A DNA stretch of 43,971 nucleotides from an uncultured Lachnospiraceae bacterium (GTDB lineage Bacteria > Bacillota > Clostridia > Lachnospirales > Lachnospiraceae): contig CAMORO010000012.1 of NCBI GenBank assembly GCA_946623875.1, positions 1 through 43,971 of the forward strand. The letters run 5' to 3'. Positions within the stretch are counted from its first letter, which is position 1; each line of letters starts with the position of its first letter. The notes under the pieces are model-generated. The model saw only the letters and a list, made by a program, of their open reading frames with translations. It did not search any database and was not told the DNA's origin. Below are positions 36,326-43,971 of the stretch, one piece after another. The translations under genes and the position numbers were made by a program.

Positions 36326-36341
36326 AAGACTTCTGCCTTCT
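36309..36341. terminator. Bidirectional terminator between convergent genes
   Basis: AGAAGGCAGAGGTC, loop TGAAA, GACTTCTGCCTTCT: a 14-bp stem with one G-T pair. CTTTT follows on the plus strand and TTTTCTTTT on the minus strand. Its left arm is the last codons of the antiporter gene, so it serves both convergent genes. Confidence 0.75.
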
Positions 36342-36357
36342 CTTTTGCCGTATCATC

Positions 36358-38157
36358 TTAACCGTTGAACTTATATGAAAGCATCAGCGCCACCTGTTGG
36401 GCAAAAAGTGAAAGGTACATGATATCATCATTATCCATCCGGCTTATCAAAACTCCGTACAGTTTATCTCCATGATGTATTTCCGCCAGACAGTATCTGT
36501 TGCCTTTTTCATCCCCGTATTCGGAAGCAAAATCAAGTATACTCCGTTCCGAACTTACAACCGGACGGTTATCCCCTGAATATGTCATGATACCCTCTGC
36601 CTCTGTCTTGGATGCCACCAGATAAAGCTCTCCTTTATAAACCGCATCCACCCCGTCACTGTAACTTATCGGCTTATCTTTTATAAATAAATATATATCT
36701 GAATTGTCACAGTAATTCATCTTGTCAAGGGCAACGTAGTACATCTTCTCATCACCCTCATCCGCCACAAGGCTCATATTTCTGGATATAAGCGACATCT
36801 GCAGAGATTCTCTCTCATATCTCCCGCCGTCAACATCCGACATGTTCAGTATGCAGTTCTGCAGATACTTCATTCCCTCAACAAGAATATCGGCCAATAC
36901 CTCGATCGCTCTCTGATCGGATGTTCCGCGTATCAGTGCCGATACATAATCCGAATATGAACGTATAAGGGAATTGAGTGAAATATATCTCCTGTATTCC
37001 GAATCTACAAGCCCGCGAAGCTGGTTTATCACCACTTCCGAATTAAGTGTCTCCTTTATGAGCCCGTTATACATAAGTATATCCCTGTTAACGGCTTCAT
37101 AAATAATGTCATATACCTTATCACCTATTTCTTCGCGTACGTTTGAGATAAGTATCTCCTCACGCATCATCTCCGATACTTTTATTGCGTAAAATTCGGG
37201 ATTGGTCCTTTCGGTCTCGTTCATCGGCGCATATCTGTGTACCTGTCCGAAGCTGCATCCGCATGACACCCTTTTCTGGAGTACGGTAGGCACTATACCG
37301 CTGTCCACTATGCCGTCACGGAGCAATGCAAGGATCTTCTCCACTGCAGTATATCCTTCATAATAAAAGTCCTGCATGATCGTGGTAAGCGGAGGATCCG
37401 AGGATACTGCCCTTGCGTCATCATCATAACCCGTAACCGCTATGGCACCGCTTATCATCCTTGGATTACCTATGGGGATCCCCCTTTTCTTAAGCACACG
37501 GTAAACAGCATACGCCATCAGATCATTGGCGCAGATTATCGCTTCGGGTTTCTCGTTCCTGTCAAGAAGTGTCTCAACCTCAACATCACAGTCCTCAACG
37601 AAATTACCGTCGATCATCATCCCGTCCGTAAACGTTATATCATTTTCAAGAAATACGTCTTCAAGTGCACGCCGGCGCTCAATGGCCTCACGATTATCTG
37701 ATCTTCCCCCGACATACAGGAACTTCCTGTAGCCGTGGTAATTCACCATATGCTCCACTATCTTACGCATACTGTTGTAATTATCGTTTATAAGATAGCC
37801 CGTATTGTTTTTATCCGTGAATTCCTCAATAAGTATATACGGAATATCACTGTACATCTCAAGCAGCCTTCTCCTGACATCCTCATCCATGAATACGGCA
37901 TGCGAACCGTAACAGATGATCATACCTTCCAGCTTGTTTGCACTCACATGCTGCCTCGTGAGCTCATTCATGAAATCATGATTCTTTTCGATAAGATCAC
38001 CGTCCGTAAAGCTGTATGCAAGCTGCGTTCCCGCAAAGACAACAAGATCTATGCCAAGATCGTCAGCCGCCTGATACATGCCGTTTATAATATTTCTCAT
38101 ATAGGTAGCCATAGCGCTTCCTATGAGGACACCTATTCGTCTGCGTCTTGTAATCAT
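36358..38157 (-). CDS. Cytosolic sugar-binding-protein-like sensor with GAF-like C-terminus
   Basis: 599 residues, no signal peptide and no membrane segment. Residues 3-310 are a LacI/GalR-type periplasmic-binding-protein domain (IGVLIGSAMATYMRNIINGM, ICANDLMAYAVYRVL, VTGYDDDARA, PPLTTI) without the usual HTH. A helical middle (about 320-450) is followed by a GAF-like domain ending in HGDKLYGVLISRM and LSLFAQQVALMLSY. Similar lachnospiral proteins continue into a GGDEF domain (recalled); this one stops before it. Its start is 3 nt after the stop of the SARP-type regulator, which does carry a decayed GGDEF domain. A ligand-sensing role for that regulator is inferred. Confidence 0.8.
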   Translation of the reverse strand: MITRRRRIGVLIGSAMATYMRNIINGMYQAADDLGIDLVVFAGTQLAYSFTDGDLIEKNHDFMNELTRQHVSANKLEGMIICYGSHAVFMDEDVRRRLLEMYSDIPYILIEEFTDKNNTGYLINDNYNSMRKIVEHMVNYHGYRKFLYVGGRSDNREAIERRRALEDVFLENDITFTDGMMIDGNFVEDCDVEVETLLDRNEKPEAIICANDLMAYAVYRVLKKRGIPIGNPRMISGAIAVTGYDDDARAVSSDPPLTTIMQDFYYEGYTAVEKILALLRDGIVDSGIVPTVLQKRVSCGCSFGQVHRYAPMNETERTNPEFYAIKVSEMMREEILISNVREEIGDKVYDIIYEAVNRDILMYNGLIKETLNSEVVINQLRGLVDSEYRRYISLNSLIRSYSDYVSALIRGTSDQRAIEVLADILVEGMKYLQNCILNMSDVDGGRYERESLQMSLISRNMSLVADEGDEKMYYVALDKMNYCDNSDIYLFIKDKPISYSDGVDAVYKGELYLVASKTEAEGIMTYSGDNRPVVSSERSILDFASEYGDEKGNRYCLAEIHHGDKLYGVLISRMDNDDIMYLSLFAQQVALMLSYKFNG

Positions 38158-38160
38158 TTA

Positions 38161-39291
38161 TTACTCCTTGGAATTCTTAAGCGGTGTTATCTTATAAACA
38201 AGCATATACTCATTAAGATTTGACTTCCTGTAGAAACTCATGCGAACACGCTCCATTACCTTAACCGCATTCTCATATGAATCCACGGGGAACATGATCG
38301 CATACTGATCATCCGAATATCTGCAGATGCTGTCACCCATCCTCAGCTCATGCTTGCAGCACTCAAGCAGTGCCGACATCGCACGCTCATTCTTGAGGGG
38401 CTCGTGTCTGTCCTTTATCTTGGACCTTAAAGTAGCCATAGTAAGGAACATTGTCTCTCCGGTACGCATAAGCAGCCTTCTCTGCAGCCTGTATACTTCA
38501 CGGAACATATCATATTCACATACAAATGCAGTGTTCTCGGAGCTGTCCGTTTCCATCTCTTCCTTGACACCGCCGATAACCCTTACCATATCCTTTGCTG
38601 CGTTTCTGAATGTTGAATACTCATTGCGGTATTCATCATCCTCAAGTCCCTTCTGCATTGCAAGTCCCATCTCATTTTCAATATCCAGAGAAACCGGAAT
38701 AAATTCCTGAACCTTATTGCAGACGTCTATAATTCCGTTGTAATCCTGTCTTAACTTAAGCAGCTCAATGTATTCAAGCGCCACGCTGACATACTCATCA
38801 CGCAAAGATACCGCCTTGGGTACAACCCAGTGCTCCTCATTGGAGTCGGGAAGAAGATTACCGGTATACAGATCCATGGCAGTCTTAAGAAGCTCAGCCT
38901 TCCCGGGATCCGAAGCCGGACATCCCAAGGCCTTTTTCACTGCATCCTCGAACTTATATATATCTATCGATACATCAAGATCCGGATTCCACTGATATGC
39001 ACCTCTGCGGCTGATTATCGAATTATCAAGAGCATCTATTTCAGCATTCTCAACCAGCGCTCTGTAACGGTAAAGCAGTGTACGCAGCGCAGTACCCGGA
39101 TTGGCATAATCCTCACCGGACCACAGCAGTTCAAACAATTCCTTATGCGATATCGGTTTCTCCTTATTCAGAAGCAGATAACAAAGGAACAGCTTGGTCT
39201 TTCTTGTATTCGACAGACTCTCAAGTATGGGCTTTCCATCCATATATATACCGAATCCGTTAAATAATGTTATTGTTACTTTTGATGCCAT
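38161..39291 (-). CDS. SARP/BTAD-type transcriptional regulator with degenerate GGDEF domain
   Basis: 376 residues from the ATG at 39291 (GGAGG 5 nt upstream; the ATG at 39303 supplies that site and lacks its own). Residues about 5-100 form an OmpR-like winged helix (ITLFNGFGIYMDGKPI; LLWSGEDYANPGTALR). About 105-240 is a bacterial transcriptional activator (BTAD) helical domain. The last approximately 110 residues align with a GGDEF domain: LRMGDSICRYSDDQYAIMFP mirrors LRxxDxxxRYGGDEFAIxxP, with SDDQY at 326-330 for GGDEF, and the metal Asp of the first strand is gone. It cannot be a cyclase and may bind nucleotide or a partner. It forms an operon with the sensor gene. Confidence 0.85.
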   Translation of the reverse strand: MASKVTITLFNGFGIYMDGKPILESLSNTRKTKLFLCYLLLNKEKPISHKELFELLWSGEDYANPGTALRTLLYRYRALVENAEIDALDNSIISRRGAYQWNPDLDVSIDIYKFEDAVKKALGCPASDPGKAELLKTAMDLYTGNLLPDSNEEHWVVPKAVSLRDEYVSVALEYIELLKLRQDYNGIIDVCNKVQEFIPVSLDIENEMGLAMQKGLEDDEYRNEYSTFRNAAKDMVRVIGGVKEEMETDSSENTAFVCEYDMFREVYRLQRRLLMRTGETMFLTMATLRSKIKDRHEPLKNERAMSALLECCKHELRMGDSICRYSDDQYAIMFPVDSYENAVKVMERVRMSFYRKSNLNEYMLVYKITPLKNSKE

Positions 39292-39330
39292 ATTCACCTC
39301 CATAATAAGTCACAAATATATTCAATTATG

Positions 39331-39359
39331 ATAATATCACCTAGTGATTGTAATTGCAA
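39331..39359 (-). promoter_or_regulatory. Promoter of the SARP-sensor operon
   Basis: On the minus strand, TTGCAA (39354-39359), 17-nt spacer, TATTAT (39331-39336) with TGA before the -10 hexamer. A copy of the repeated motif lies 19 bp upstream of the -35. Confidence 0.55.
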
Positions 39360-39377
39360 GCCTTTTCTTACCTTTTT

Positions 39378-39394
39378 GTGACTATTCAGAACAG
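39378..39394. repeat. Repeated palindromic motif, copy upstream of the SARP regulator
   Basis: GTGACTATTCAGAACAG; read on the minus strand it is CTGTTCTGAATAGTCAC followed by AAA. It is the closest match to the lepB copy. See findings. Confidence 0.5.
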
Positions 39395-39404
39395 CACATA
39401 TAGT

Positions 39405-40649
39405 TTAAAATATCAAATTTACCACCTCTTTATTTACTACTATATTATTATTTCCCCTTACATATATCCTTCCCCCGGCCATCAGCAGCCCTTCAACATT
39501 GACTCCTTCCTCTACGACAATGCTTCCGGACGTCATTACAGTTCCCGTAAAGTCACTGTCAAGCACCACATCCTCACCCGAAACTATCCTGCTGTATGCG
39601 CCCGTGTATGTCTCATCCTCATCACTCACATAAGCTTCCGCAGCCTTAAGGCGTACTGTCTGCTTATCCATTTCTCTGATCACCCCGTCATAATACTCAC
39701 TGTCGATAAATCCATCAGTATCCGACCGAAGGAACAGATTACCGTTCAAAGTATACTCTGTATTATCCGGAAAATGCTCTATTTCATTCAGAGTATTGGC
39801 ATAGACGGATATCTCCCCATCCTCATCTCCGAATATGACAAAGGCGCCTTTAATATTTATATCTCCCGTCGTCACCACCGAACCCGCATAAAGTCCCAAC
39901 TGTGTGGTCAGTATGTTTATGCCGCCGTACGGATCCTTCTCTCCGTATGCATACTCTTCTTCCCTGCCTTCCTCATATTCATGTGTTCCGGCATAGACAT
40001 TTCCCACTATTGTCGAGGTCTGCCCCGTAATATAAATACCCTCCATTCCTATCATGCTGTAATCGCCGATATTGAATACTGCAGAAGAGAATTCGATCTT
40101 GGGAGGCTCTATGACCATATCATACTCCGCTTCCCGTACGGTCTCGCCATTTTTTATATACCGGACGACAACATCCCTGAATTCATATTTATTCAGCTTT
40201 CCTTCCTTCTCGTCATAATCCACATAAAGAGACGGCAAAGGTGCATCTGAAAGCTTAAGTTCGGCACCCTCAACCTCGGGAATACACTCCATAAGCTTCC
40301 CGGCTGTCAGGGAACCCTCTCCGAAATACTCCTTTACCGCATCAATATAATTTAAATAATATTCATTTCTGTCTTCACTTGCGAGCATTCCGGAATTCCC
40401 TTTTGTGCGGTTTTCCTCCGAAAGCATTGTCTGATAAACATCCTCAGCTATCCGGTCACAGACCTCCTTAACACGGGCAGTCATATCCTGTTCCGCATCG
40501 TAAAGCGTCCTGTCTGCGGTATTGCCTGACTTCTGTTCCGCAAGCATACGTGTTATGTCAACCATCTGTATACAAACAAGTACCACCGTCAAAACGGTGA
40601 TACTGATCATGATCAACGCAAATAAAGATTGTTTGTGCATTCTTTTCAT
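39405..40649 (-). CDS. One-TM protein with beta-repeat ectodomain, partner of GspF-like protein
   Basis: 414 residues from the ATG at 40649, which has GGAG about 6 nt upstream. A basic N-terminus and a single membrane segment (about 7-28) come first, then a helical region (about 35-120). The rest is strand-rich, with glycine/valine repeats such as GIYITGQTSTIVGNVYAG, GLYAGSVVTTGDINIKG and GTVMTSGSIVVEEGVNVEG, reminiscent of bactofilin or polymer-forming beta-helices. No prepilin-peptidase site (G|F-T-L-x-E) is visible; the N-terminus recalls PilX-like proteins. I do not recognise a family. It lies 28 nt after the GspF-like gene and probably ends that operon. Confidence 0.7.
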   Translation of the reverse strand: MKRMHKQSLFALIMISITVLTVVLVCIQMVDITRMLAEQKSGNTADRTLYDAEQDMTARVKEVCDRIAEDVYQTMLSEENRTKGNSGMLASEDRNEYYLNYIDAVKEYFGEGSLTAGKLMECIPEVEGAELKLSDAPLPSLYVDYDEKEGKLNKYEFRDVVVRYIKNGETVREAEYDMVIEPPKIEFSSAVFNIGDYSMIGMEGIYITGQTSTIVGNVYAGTHEYEEGREEEYAYGEKDPYGGINILTTQLGLYAGSVVTTGDINIKGAFVIFGDEDGEISVYANTLNEIEHFPDNTEYTLNGNLFLRSDTDGFIDSEYYDGVIREMDKQTVRLKAAEAYVSDEDETYTGAYSRIVSGEDVVLDSDFTGTVMTSGSIVVEEGVNVEGLLMAGGRIYVRGNNNIVVNKEVVNLIF

Positions 40650-40677
40650 TTTAACTCCGGGAGTAAATGTACAGCCT

Positions 40678-42456
40678 TCACATTGATGTGACAAGATCAA
40701 ACAGCTTAAGCATTGGAAGCAGCATACACAGCAGGAATATGAGCATGACCACTGCCATGACTATGATCGCGACAGGTTCCTTTCTCGCGGTCTGACGCTC
40801 CTCATCACGTGTGGCTGCTTCTTCATAATACTCATAGACATGCTTCAGCATCCTGGGAGTATCTCCCATCTCTTCACCAACCGATATCATCTGCAATATC
40901 ATGATAGGAAAGAAATCAAACACACAAAGAGCATTGGACAGAGTAGAGCCTGTCGAAGCTGCACCTGCTGCCTCGATCAGCTTCCCCATCAGGAACGGAT
41001 ACTCCACAAAGGAATGTGCCGTAACGAAAAGTGCATCCTTTGTTGTAACGCCCACCTCAAGAAGTGCTTTCATATATCTTGCAAACTTGGAATAAATATA
41101 TTCCCTTCTGTAGGATCCCTCCTTAACGCTGCGTTCATTCAGACGGTATCCGATCACATCATAGTCAACAGCCAGCTTAAACACTATGATCCCCACCAGA
41201 ATAAGAACCGATATTATTATGAACAGCCATCGGAAATTCTTTACAGTCTCCATAGCCTCCGACAATGTCGAAGCCGAACCCGTCAGTTGCATTTCCACGG
41301 AAGAAAGCATGTCAGCAAACGCGGGAAATACCATCAGGCCTACGATCAGCATGACAATTATCGAAAAAGCGACAGTCATGACAGGATAGAATACCGACAG
41401 CTTCCGCTTCTGTGCCCTTTCATCCTCCAGGGCATATATCTCACCAAACTGTTCAAGCGCCGATGCAACCTTGTCATTCTTCTCGGCAGCAGAAACCGCT
41501 ATGGTAAGAGCAAATGGAAAACAGCCGCTTATTTTCATTGCTTCGCTGAGCTCCTTGCCCGATTTGACATTATTATATACCACATCAAGCGCTTCCTTCA
41601 GTTCATCATCATAGGTCTGATCCCTGACAATACGAAGCGTGCCCGGTATGCTGACTCCGGATTCGTGTATCCTGGAAAACTCGATGCACATATTGCTCAA
41701 TGCCCGGAAGGGAATGGTACCGCCGGCTTCTTCTTCACTTATTTCCACATTATCGAATTCTGTCCTGCCTTCAACGGTATATGTTGTGATCTCACCACTG
41801 TCCGTTTCCTCCGGACGGTCACTGTGATCATGTCTGTGATGCCTGTGTCCGTGATCACGGTCATGTTCCTTATCCTTCTCTTTTTCCTTTCTGCGCCCTC
41901 TCTTCTTACTACGCCCGTCATCCTCTTCGTCATAGTCGTCATTGACCATTGCATTTTTGAATTCACTCCAGTTTCCCGTCGGAGCATCCTGATACGGAAC
42001 GTATTCCTCCTGCCTGTTTTTCTTTCTTCTTTTTTTCTTTAATGATCTCTCATCTGTATCTTCATCGTTTTCCGGTTTCTTTATTTCAGCTATTTCAAGG
42101 AATTCAAGCTCTCCCGATCCCTCGTCCCCATCATCTGACTTTTCGTCCTTTTTGCCGTGTTTTTTCTTCGAAGCTGCTATTCTCCCAAACAGTCCTCTTA
42201 TGCCGCCTTCATCCTCGCCTTCATCCTCATATGCATATTTATCTTCGTCTTCATATTTATCTTCATCTTCAAACTCATCTTCGTACCTGAATTGTGCTTC
42301 AGGATCACCTTTATATGAAGCCCTGTGCGACCTGTTGTGTGATTTTTCACGCACGGAAACAGGCAGAGACTCATCCTGCCTCCGCTCATTGAAGAAATCC
42401 TCTGTAAGGATCTCTTTGTCATCCGTTATGGGTAAGAAATCAAACTCATCACTCAT
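40678..42456 (-). CDS. Type II secretion/type IV pilus platform protein (GspF/PilC-like) with long disordered N-terminus
   Basis: 592 residues. The C-terminal approximately 350 residues hold two GspF domains and three membrane segments: IPFRALSNMCIEFSRIHESG, then KLSVFYPVMTVAFSIIVMLI, and a second repeat with EVGVTTKDALFVTAH and ISVGEEMGDTPRML. The first approximately 230 residues are disordered and unusual: acidic runs (DEFEDEDKYEDEDKY), basic runs (KKKRRKKNRQ) and a His-rich tract (HGHRHHRHDH). GspF/PilC is the inner-membrane platform that couples the ATPase to pilin assembly. No ATPase, pilin or prepilin peptidase gene is in the window. It overlaps the lysozyme gene by 8 nt. Confidence 0.88.
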   Translation of the reverse strand: MSDEFDFLPITDDKEILTEDFFNERRQDESLPVSVREKSHNRSHRASYKGDPEAQFRYEDEFEDEDKYEDEDKYAYEDEGEDEGGIRGLFGRIAASKKKHGKKDEKSDDGDEGSGELEFLEIAEIKKPENDEDTDERSLKKKRRKKNRQEEYVPYQDAPTGNWSEFKNAMVNDDYDEEDDGRSKKRGRRKEKEKDKEHDRDHGHRHHRHDHSDRPEETDSGEITTYTVEGRTEFDNVEISEEEAGGTIPFRALSNMCIEFSRIHESGVSIPGTLRIVRDQTYDDELKEALDVVYNNVKSGKELSEAMKISGCFPFALTIAVSAAEKNDKVASALEQFGEIYALEDERAQKRKLSVFYPVMTVAFSIIVMLIVGLMVFPAFADMLSSVEMQLTGSASTLSEAMETVKNFRWLFIIISVLILVGIIVFKLAVDYDVIGYRLNERSVKEGSYRREYIYSKFARYMKALLEVGVTTKDALFVTAHSFVEYPFLMGKLIEAAGAASTGSTLSNALCVFDFFPIMILQMISVGEEMGDTPRMLKHVYEYYEEAATRDEERQTARKEPVAIIVMAVVMLIFLLCMLLPMLKLFDLVTSM

Positions 42457-43516
42457 CAGTACTGCCAGCTCCGTTTATGGCATTGTTCGATACAACCGGC
42501 CTGTCGGCCTTTTTTGTAACCGCCTCCCTTAAGGCAGGTACAAAGGATGCATAGTCAACCATACTGATATCCAGGTCTACTTCTTCATCTACCCCTTTTA
42601 TAAATCCCCTTTCGGTATACTGCCATATGGTAAAATCATACATGAAATCATTCTCATCAAGATACTGCGGAGCCCAGAAATCGTAATCCTGAAGGGCTTC
42701 ATAATCAAGTTCTCTCCTGATCCAGTTCTCTGATGCGTAGATCATCGGATAGTATCCCGCTTCCTTTATCCTCTCACAGAAAGCAACACACATCGCCGAT
42801 CTGCTGTCCTCATCTATTTCACTAAGGTTTGTACGCGCCTGTGCGTCCGATACATATTCCGTATCAAAGGCAACCGGATAACTGATCTCATAATCCTTTA
42901 TCGTATCAATTACAAATTCGGCCTCCTCCACGGCCTCTTCCTCACTCACTGCCTGTGTAAAGAAATACACACCGAGAGGAATTCCTTTCTCATTGCAGGC
43001 CTTCGCATATTCGTCGAACTTCTCATCCTTTATAAGACCGCCCTCCGAATATCCTCTGTATCCGCATCTTAATATTACAAAATCGACCCCGGAATCCGCA
43101 AGCTCATCCCAGTTAACATTTTCCTGATGATAGCTCAGATCCACTCCAAGCCATGATATACTGTTACCCTCTTCATCATGATAGGCCATGAAGCCGTCTT
43201 CATCCGGATAGAAATTCCCTGTATTGTAGGAGTTGATCGGGATCTGACCGAATACCCGCTCTCTGGCAGGGATGAAAATCTTATTGGCAAATTCCTCGTA
43301 TTCATCCTCTCCTGCAGTGATAACTACCTGCGGGCCTTCCGAAGCAGCATTATCCGAAACCGTACTTTCATTTACGGCATCGGCCTTCGCGGCTGCCTTT
43401 TTGGCAGACAGACTTCCTATAACAAAACCCGAAAGCAATCCCACTGCAAATATGATCGCCCCCAGCGCTCCCAAAACCATAAACAATTTTGTTCTGTTTG
43501 TCAGCCTCTTTTTCAA
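42449..43516 (-). CDS. Membrane-anchored GH25 lysozyme
   Basis: 355 residues from a TTG start at 43516, with AAAGGGG about 6 nt upstream. An in-frame ATG at 43555 lies inside the cspA terminator hairpin and cannot be preferred. One membrane segment (about 12-35) anchors it, with an Ala/Lys linker. The GH25 muramidase domain runs from about residue 105 to 330: LGVDLSYHQENVNWDELADS with the first catalytic-face Asp, YPVAFDTEYV with the acidic pair, and FTIWQYTERGFI near the end. It should cut peptidoglycan between N-acetylmuramic acid and N-acetylglucosamine on the outer face. It is translationally coupled to the GspF-like gene. Confidence 0.9.
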   Translation of the reverse strand: MKKRLTNRTKLFMVLGALGAIIFAVGLLSGFVIGSLSAKKAAAKADAVNESTVSDNAASEGPQVVITAGEDEYEEFANKIFIPARERVFGQIPINSYNTGNFYPDEDGFMAYHDEEGNSISWLGVDLSYHQENVNWDELADSGVDFVILRCGYRGYSEGGLIKDEKFDEYAKACNEKGIPLGVYFFTQAVSEEEAVEEAEFVIDTIKDYEISYPVAFDTEYVSDAQARTNLSEIDEDSRSAMCVAFCERIKEAGYYPMIYASENWIRRELDYEALQDYDFWAPQYLDENDFMYDFTIWQYTERGFIKGVDEEVDLDISMVDYASFVPALREAVTKKADRPVVSNNAINGAGSTDE

Positions 43517-43529
43517 CCAAACCCCTTTC

Positions 43530-43559
43530 AAAAAAACAGAGATGCAAAGATGCATCTCT
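43530..43559 (-). terminator. cspA terminator
   Basis: AGAGATGCA, loop AAGA, TGCATCTCT (43538-43559), then TTTTTTT on the minus strand. It lies about 105 nt past the cspA stop, and its T-tract touches the Shine-Dalgarno of the lysozyme gene. The remaining 43560-43662 holds no supported gene. Confidence 0.85.
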
Positions 43560-43662
43560 ATTTCTTTAATCTTTTGTAATACGACTGCTACTTCCCCTAA
43601 TACACTACTTTAATCAAATAAAACCGTATATATCTAGAAAAGGCACAAGTTGTAAAACCAGA

Positions 43663-43860
43663 TTATAACTTTGTAACGTTTGTTGCCTGAGGTCCTTTTT
43701 CACCCTGAACTACATCGAACTCTACAGAAGCGCCCTCGTCGAGAGACTTGAAGCCTTCCATGTTAAGTCCTGAATAGTGAACGAATACGTCCTGTCCCTG
43801 CTCATCAGAGATAAATCCGTATCCCTTCTGGTTATTGAACCACTTTACTGTACCTTTCAT
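43663..43860 (-). CDS. Cold-shock protein (CspA family)
   Basis: 65 residues, a single-stranded nucleic-acid-binding RNA chaperone. RNP1 is KGYGFI and RNP2 DVFVHY; the start [11 protein letters not shown] is canonical. I chose the ATG at 43860 because GGAGG lies 7 nt upstream; a longer in-frame reading to 43905 has no homology. It has its own promoter and terminator. Which csp paralogue it is cannot be decided. Confidence 0.97.
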   Translation of the reverse strand: MKGTVKWFNNQKGYGFISDEQGQDVFVHYSGLNMEGFKSLDEGASVEFDVVQGEKGPQATNVTKL

Positions 43861-43912
43861 TGTAGTACCTCCAAAAAAATAAATATTAATAGATGTTAAT
43901 AACACCGTTTTG

Positions 43913-43941
43913 ATAGTATCACATTTGACAACTCTTGTAAA
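43913..43941 (-). promoter_or_regulatory. cspA promoter
   Basis: On the minus strand, TTTACA (43936-43941), 17-nt spacer, TACTAT (43913-43918) with TGA before it. It predicts an AT-rich leader of about 45 nt. Confidence 0.6.
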
Positions 43942-43971
43942 GTTTATTTTATTGTCCGGATTGTGGCATCT

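Noticed and set aside
39354-40250. A 298-codon plus-strand open frame opposite the beta-repeat protein gene
   Set aside because: No start signal or recognisable domain; the minus-strand gene has a ribosome site and fits the operon.
40840-42042. A 400-codon open frame on the plus strand opposite the GspF-like gene
   Set aside because: The minus-strand protein has clear GspF domains and membrane segments; the plus-strand reading shows no domain and is rich in His, Arg and Cys, as antisense shadows are.
43576-43600. TAATACGACTGCTA resembles the T7 promoter start
   Set aside because: It breaks from the phage consensus after TAATACGACT; no phage polymerase or phage genes are near. Chance match.
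1-43971. CRISPR arrays, tRNA or rRNA genes, prophage blocks
   Set aside because: No regularly spaced repeats, no tRNA-like folds or rRNA segments, and no phage structural genes were seen on reading the intergenic regions.

Overview
The window reads as chromosomal DNA of a low-to-mid GC Gram-positive anaerobe of the class Clostridia. Family Lachnospiraceae (a Butyrivibrio- or Roseburia-like genome) is the best guess. The reasons are the block rho-rpmE-DUF1385-prmC-prfA, a class III (oxygen-sensitive) ribonucleotide reductase, strong Shine-Dalgarno sites, and several GGDEF, SARP/BTAD and sugar-sensor proteins of lachnospiral style. Genus and family are inferred from gene content and protein style, not from a marker gene. 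No rRNA, tRNA, CRISPR array or prophage was seen.

Layout. 1-300: the 5' end of an IS200-type insertion sequence, cut by the window edge, with a folded leader. 303-5.4 kb: typA, yigZ, a MATE exporter and pyrF, all on the minus strand. 5.6-8.3 kb: nrdD with a fused C-terminal redoxin domain and a pair of NrdR-type boxes upstream. 8.4-10.7 kb: a TPR lipoprotein and a DUF3048 lipoprotein. 10.8-13.4 kb: an MBOAT acyltransferase/SGNH pair. 13.5-15.8 kb: lepB (plus strand) converging on argC-lgt. 16-20.6 kb: a chemoreceptor and a Rad3/DinG-like helicase with a nuclease-like N-terminus. 20.7-23.5 kb: a Crh-like HPr relative divergent from a membrane diguanylate cyclase that is translationally coupled to a PfoR-type IIC membrane protein. 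23.5-26.5 kb: mtnA, and a GGDEF-EAL protein with a dead cyclase and an intact phosphodiesterase domain. 26.5-31.3 kb: the prfA-prmC-DUF1385-rpmE-rho block. 31.4-35 kb: pcrA, a YerC-type TrpR-like regulator and an orphan CheC-like phosphatase. 35.1-36.3 kb: a CPA2 antiporter. 36.3-39.3 kb: a two-gene signalling unit. 39.4-43.5 kb: a three-gene envelope unit (lysozyme, GspF/PilC-like protein, cell-surface-type protein). 43.6-43.97 kb: a cold-shock protein.

How the genes fit together. Most are housekeeping genes: translation termination (prfA and its methylase prmC), transcription termination (rho), lipoprotein and protein export (lgt, lepB), pyrimidine, arginine and methionine-salvage steps, and dNTP supply. 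Cyclic-di-GMP signalling recurs: one likely active cyclase, one likely phosphodiesterase, and one SARP-family regulator that carries a decayed GGDEF domain. The best candidates for undescribed biology are (i) the SARP/degenerate-GGDEF regulator paired with a cytosolic sugar-binding-protein/GAF sensor at 36.36-39.29 kb, (ii) the lysozyme/GspF/one-TM protein operon at 39.4-43.5 kb, which lacks any other pilus or secretion gene in the window, and (iii) a short palindromic motif (consensus GTTCTGAAYAGTYAC) repeated in at least six intergenic regions.
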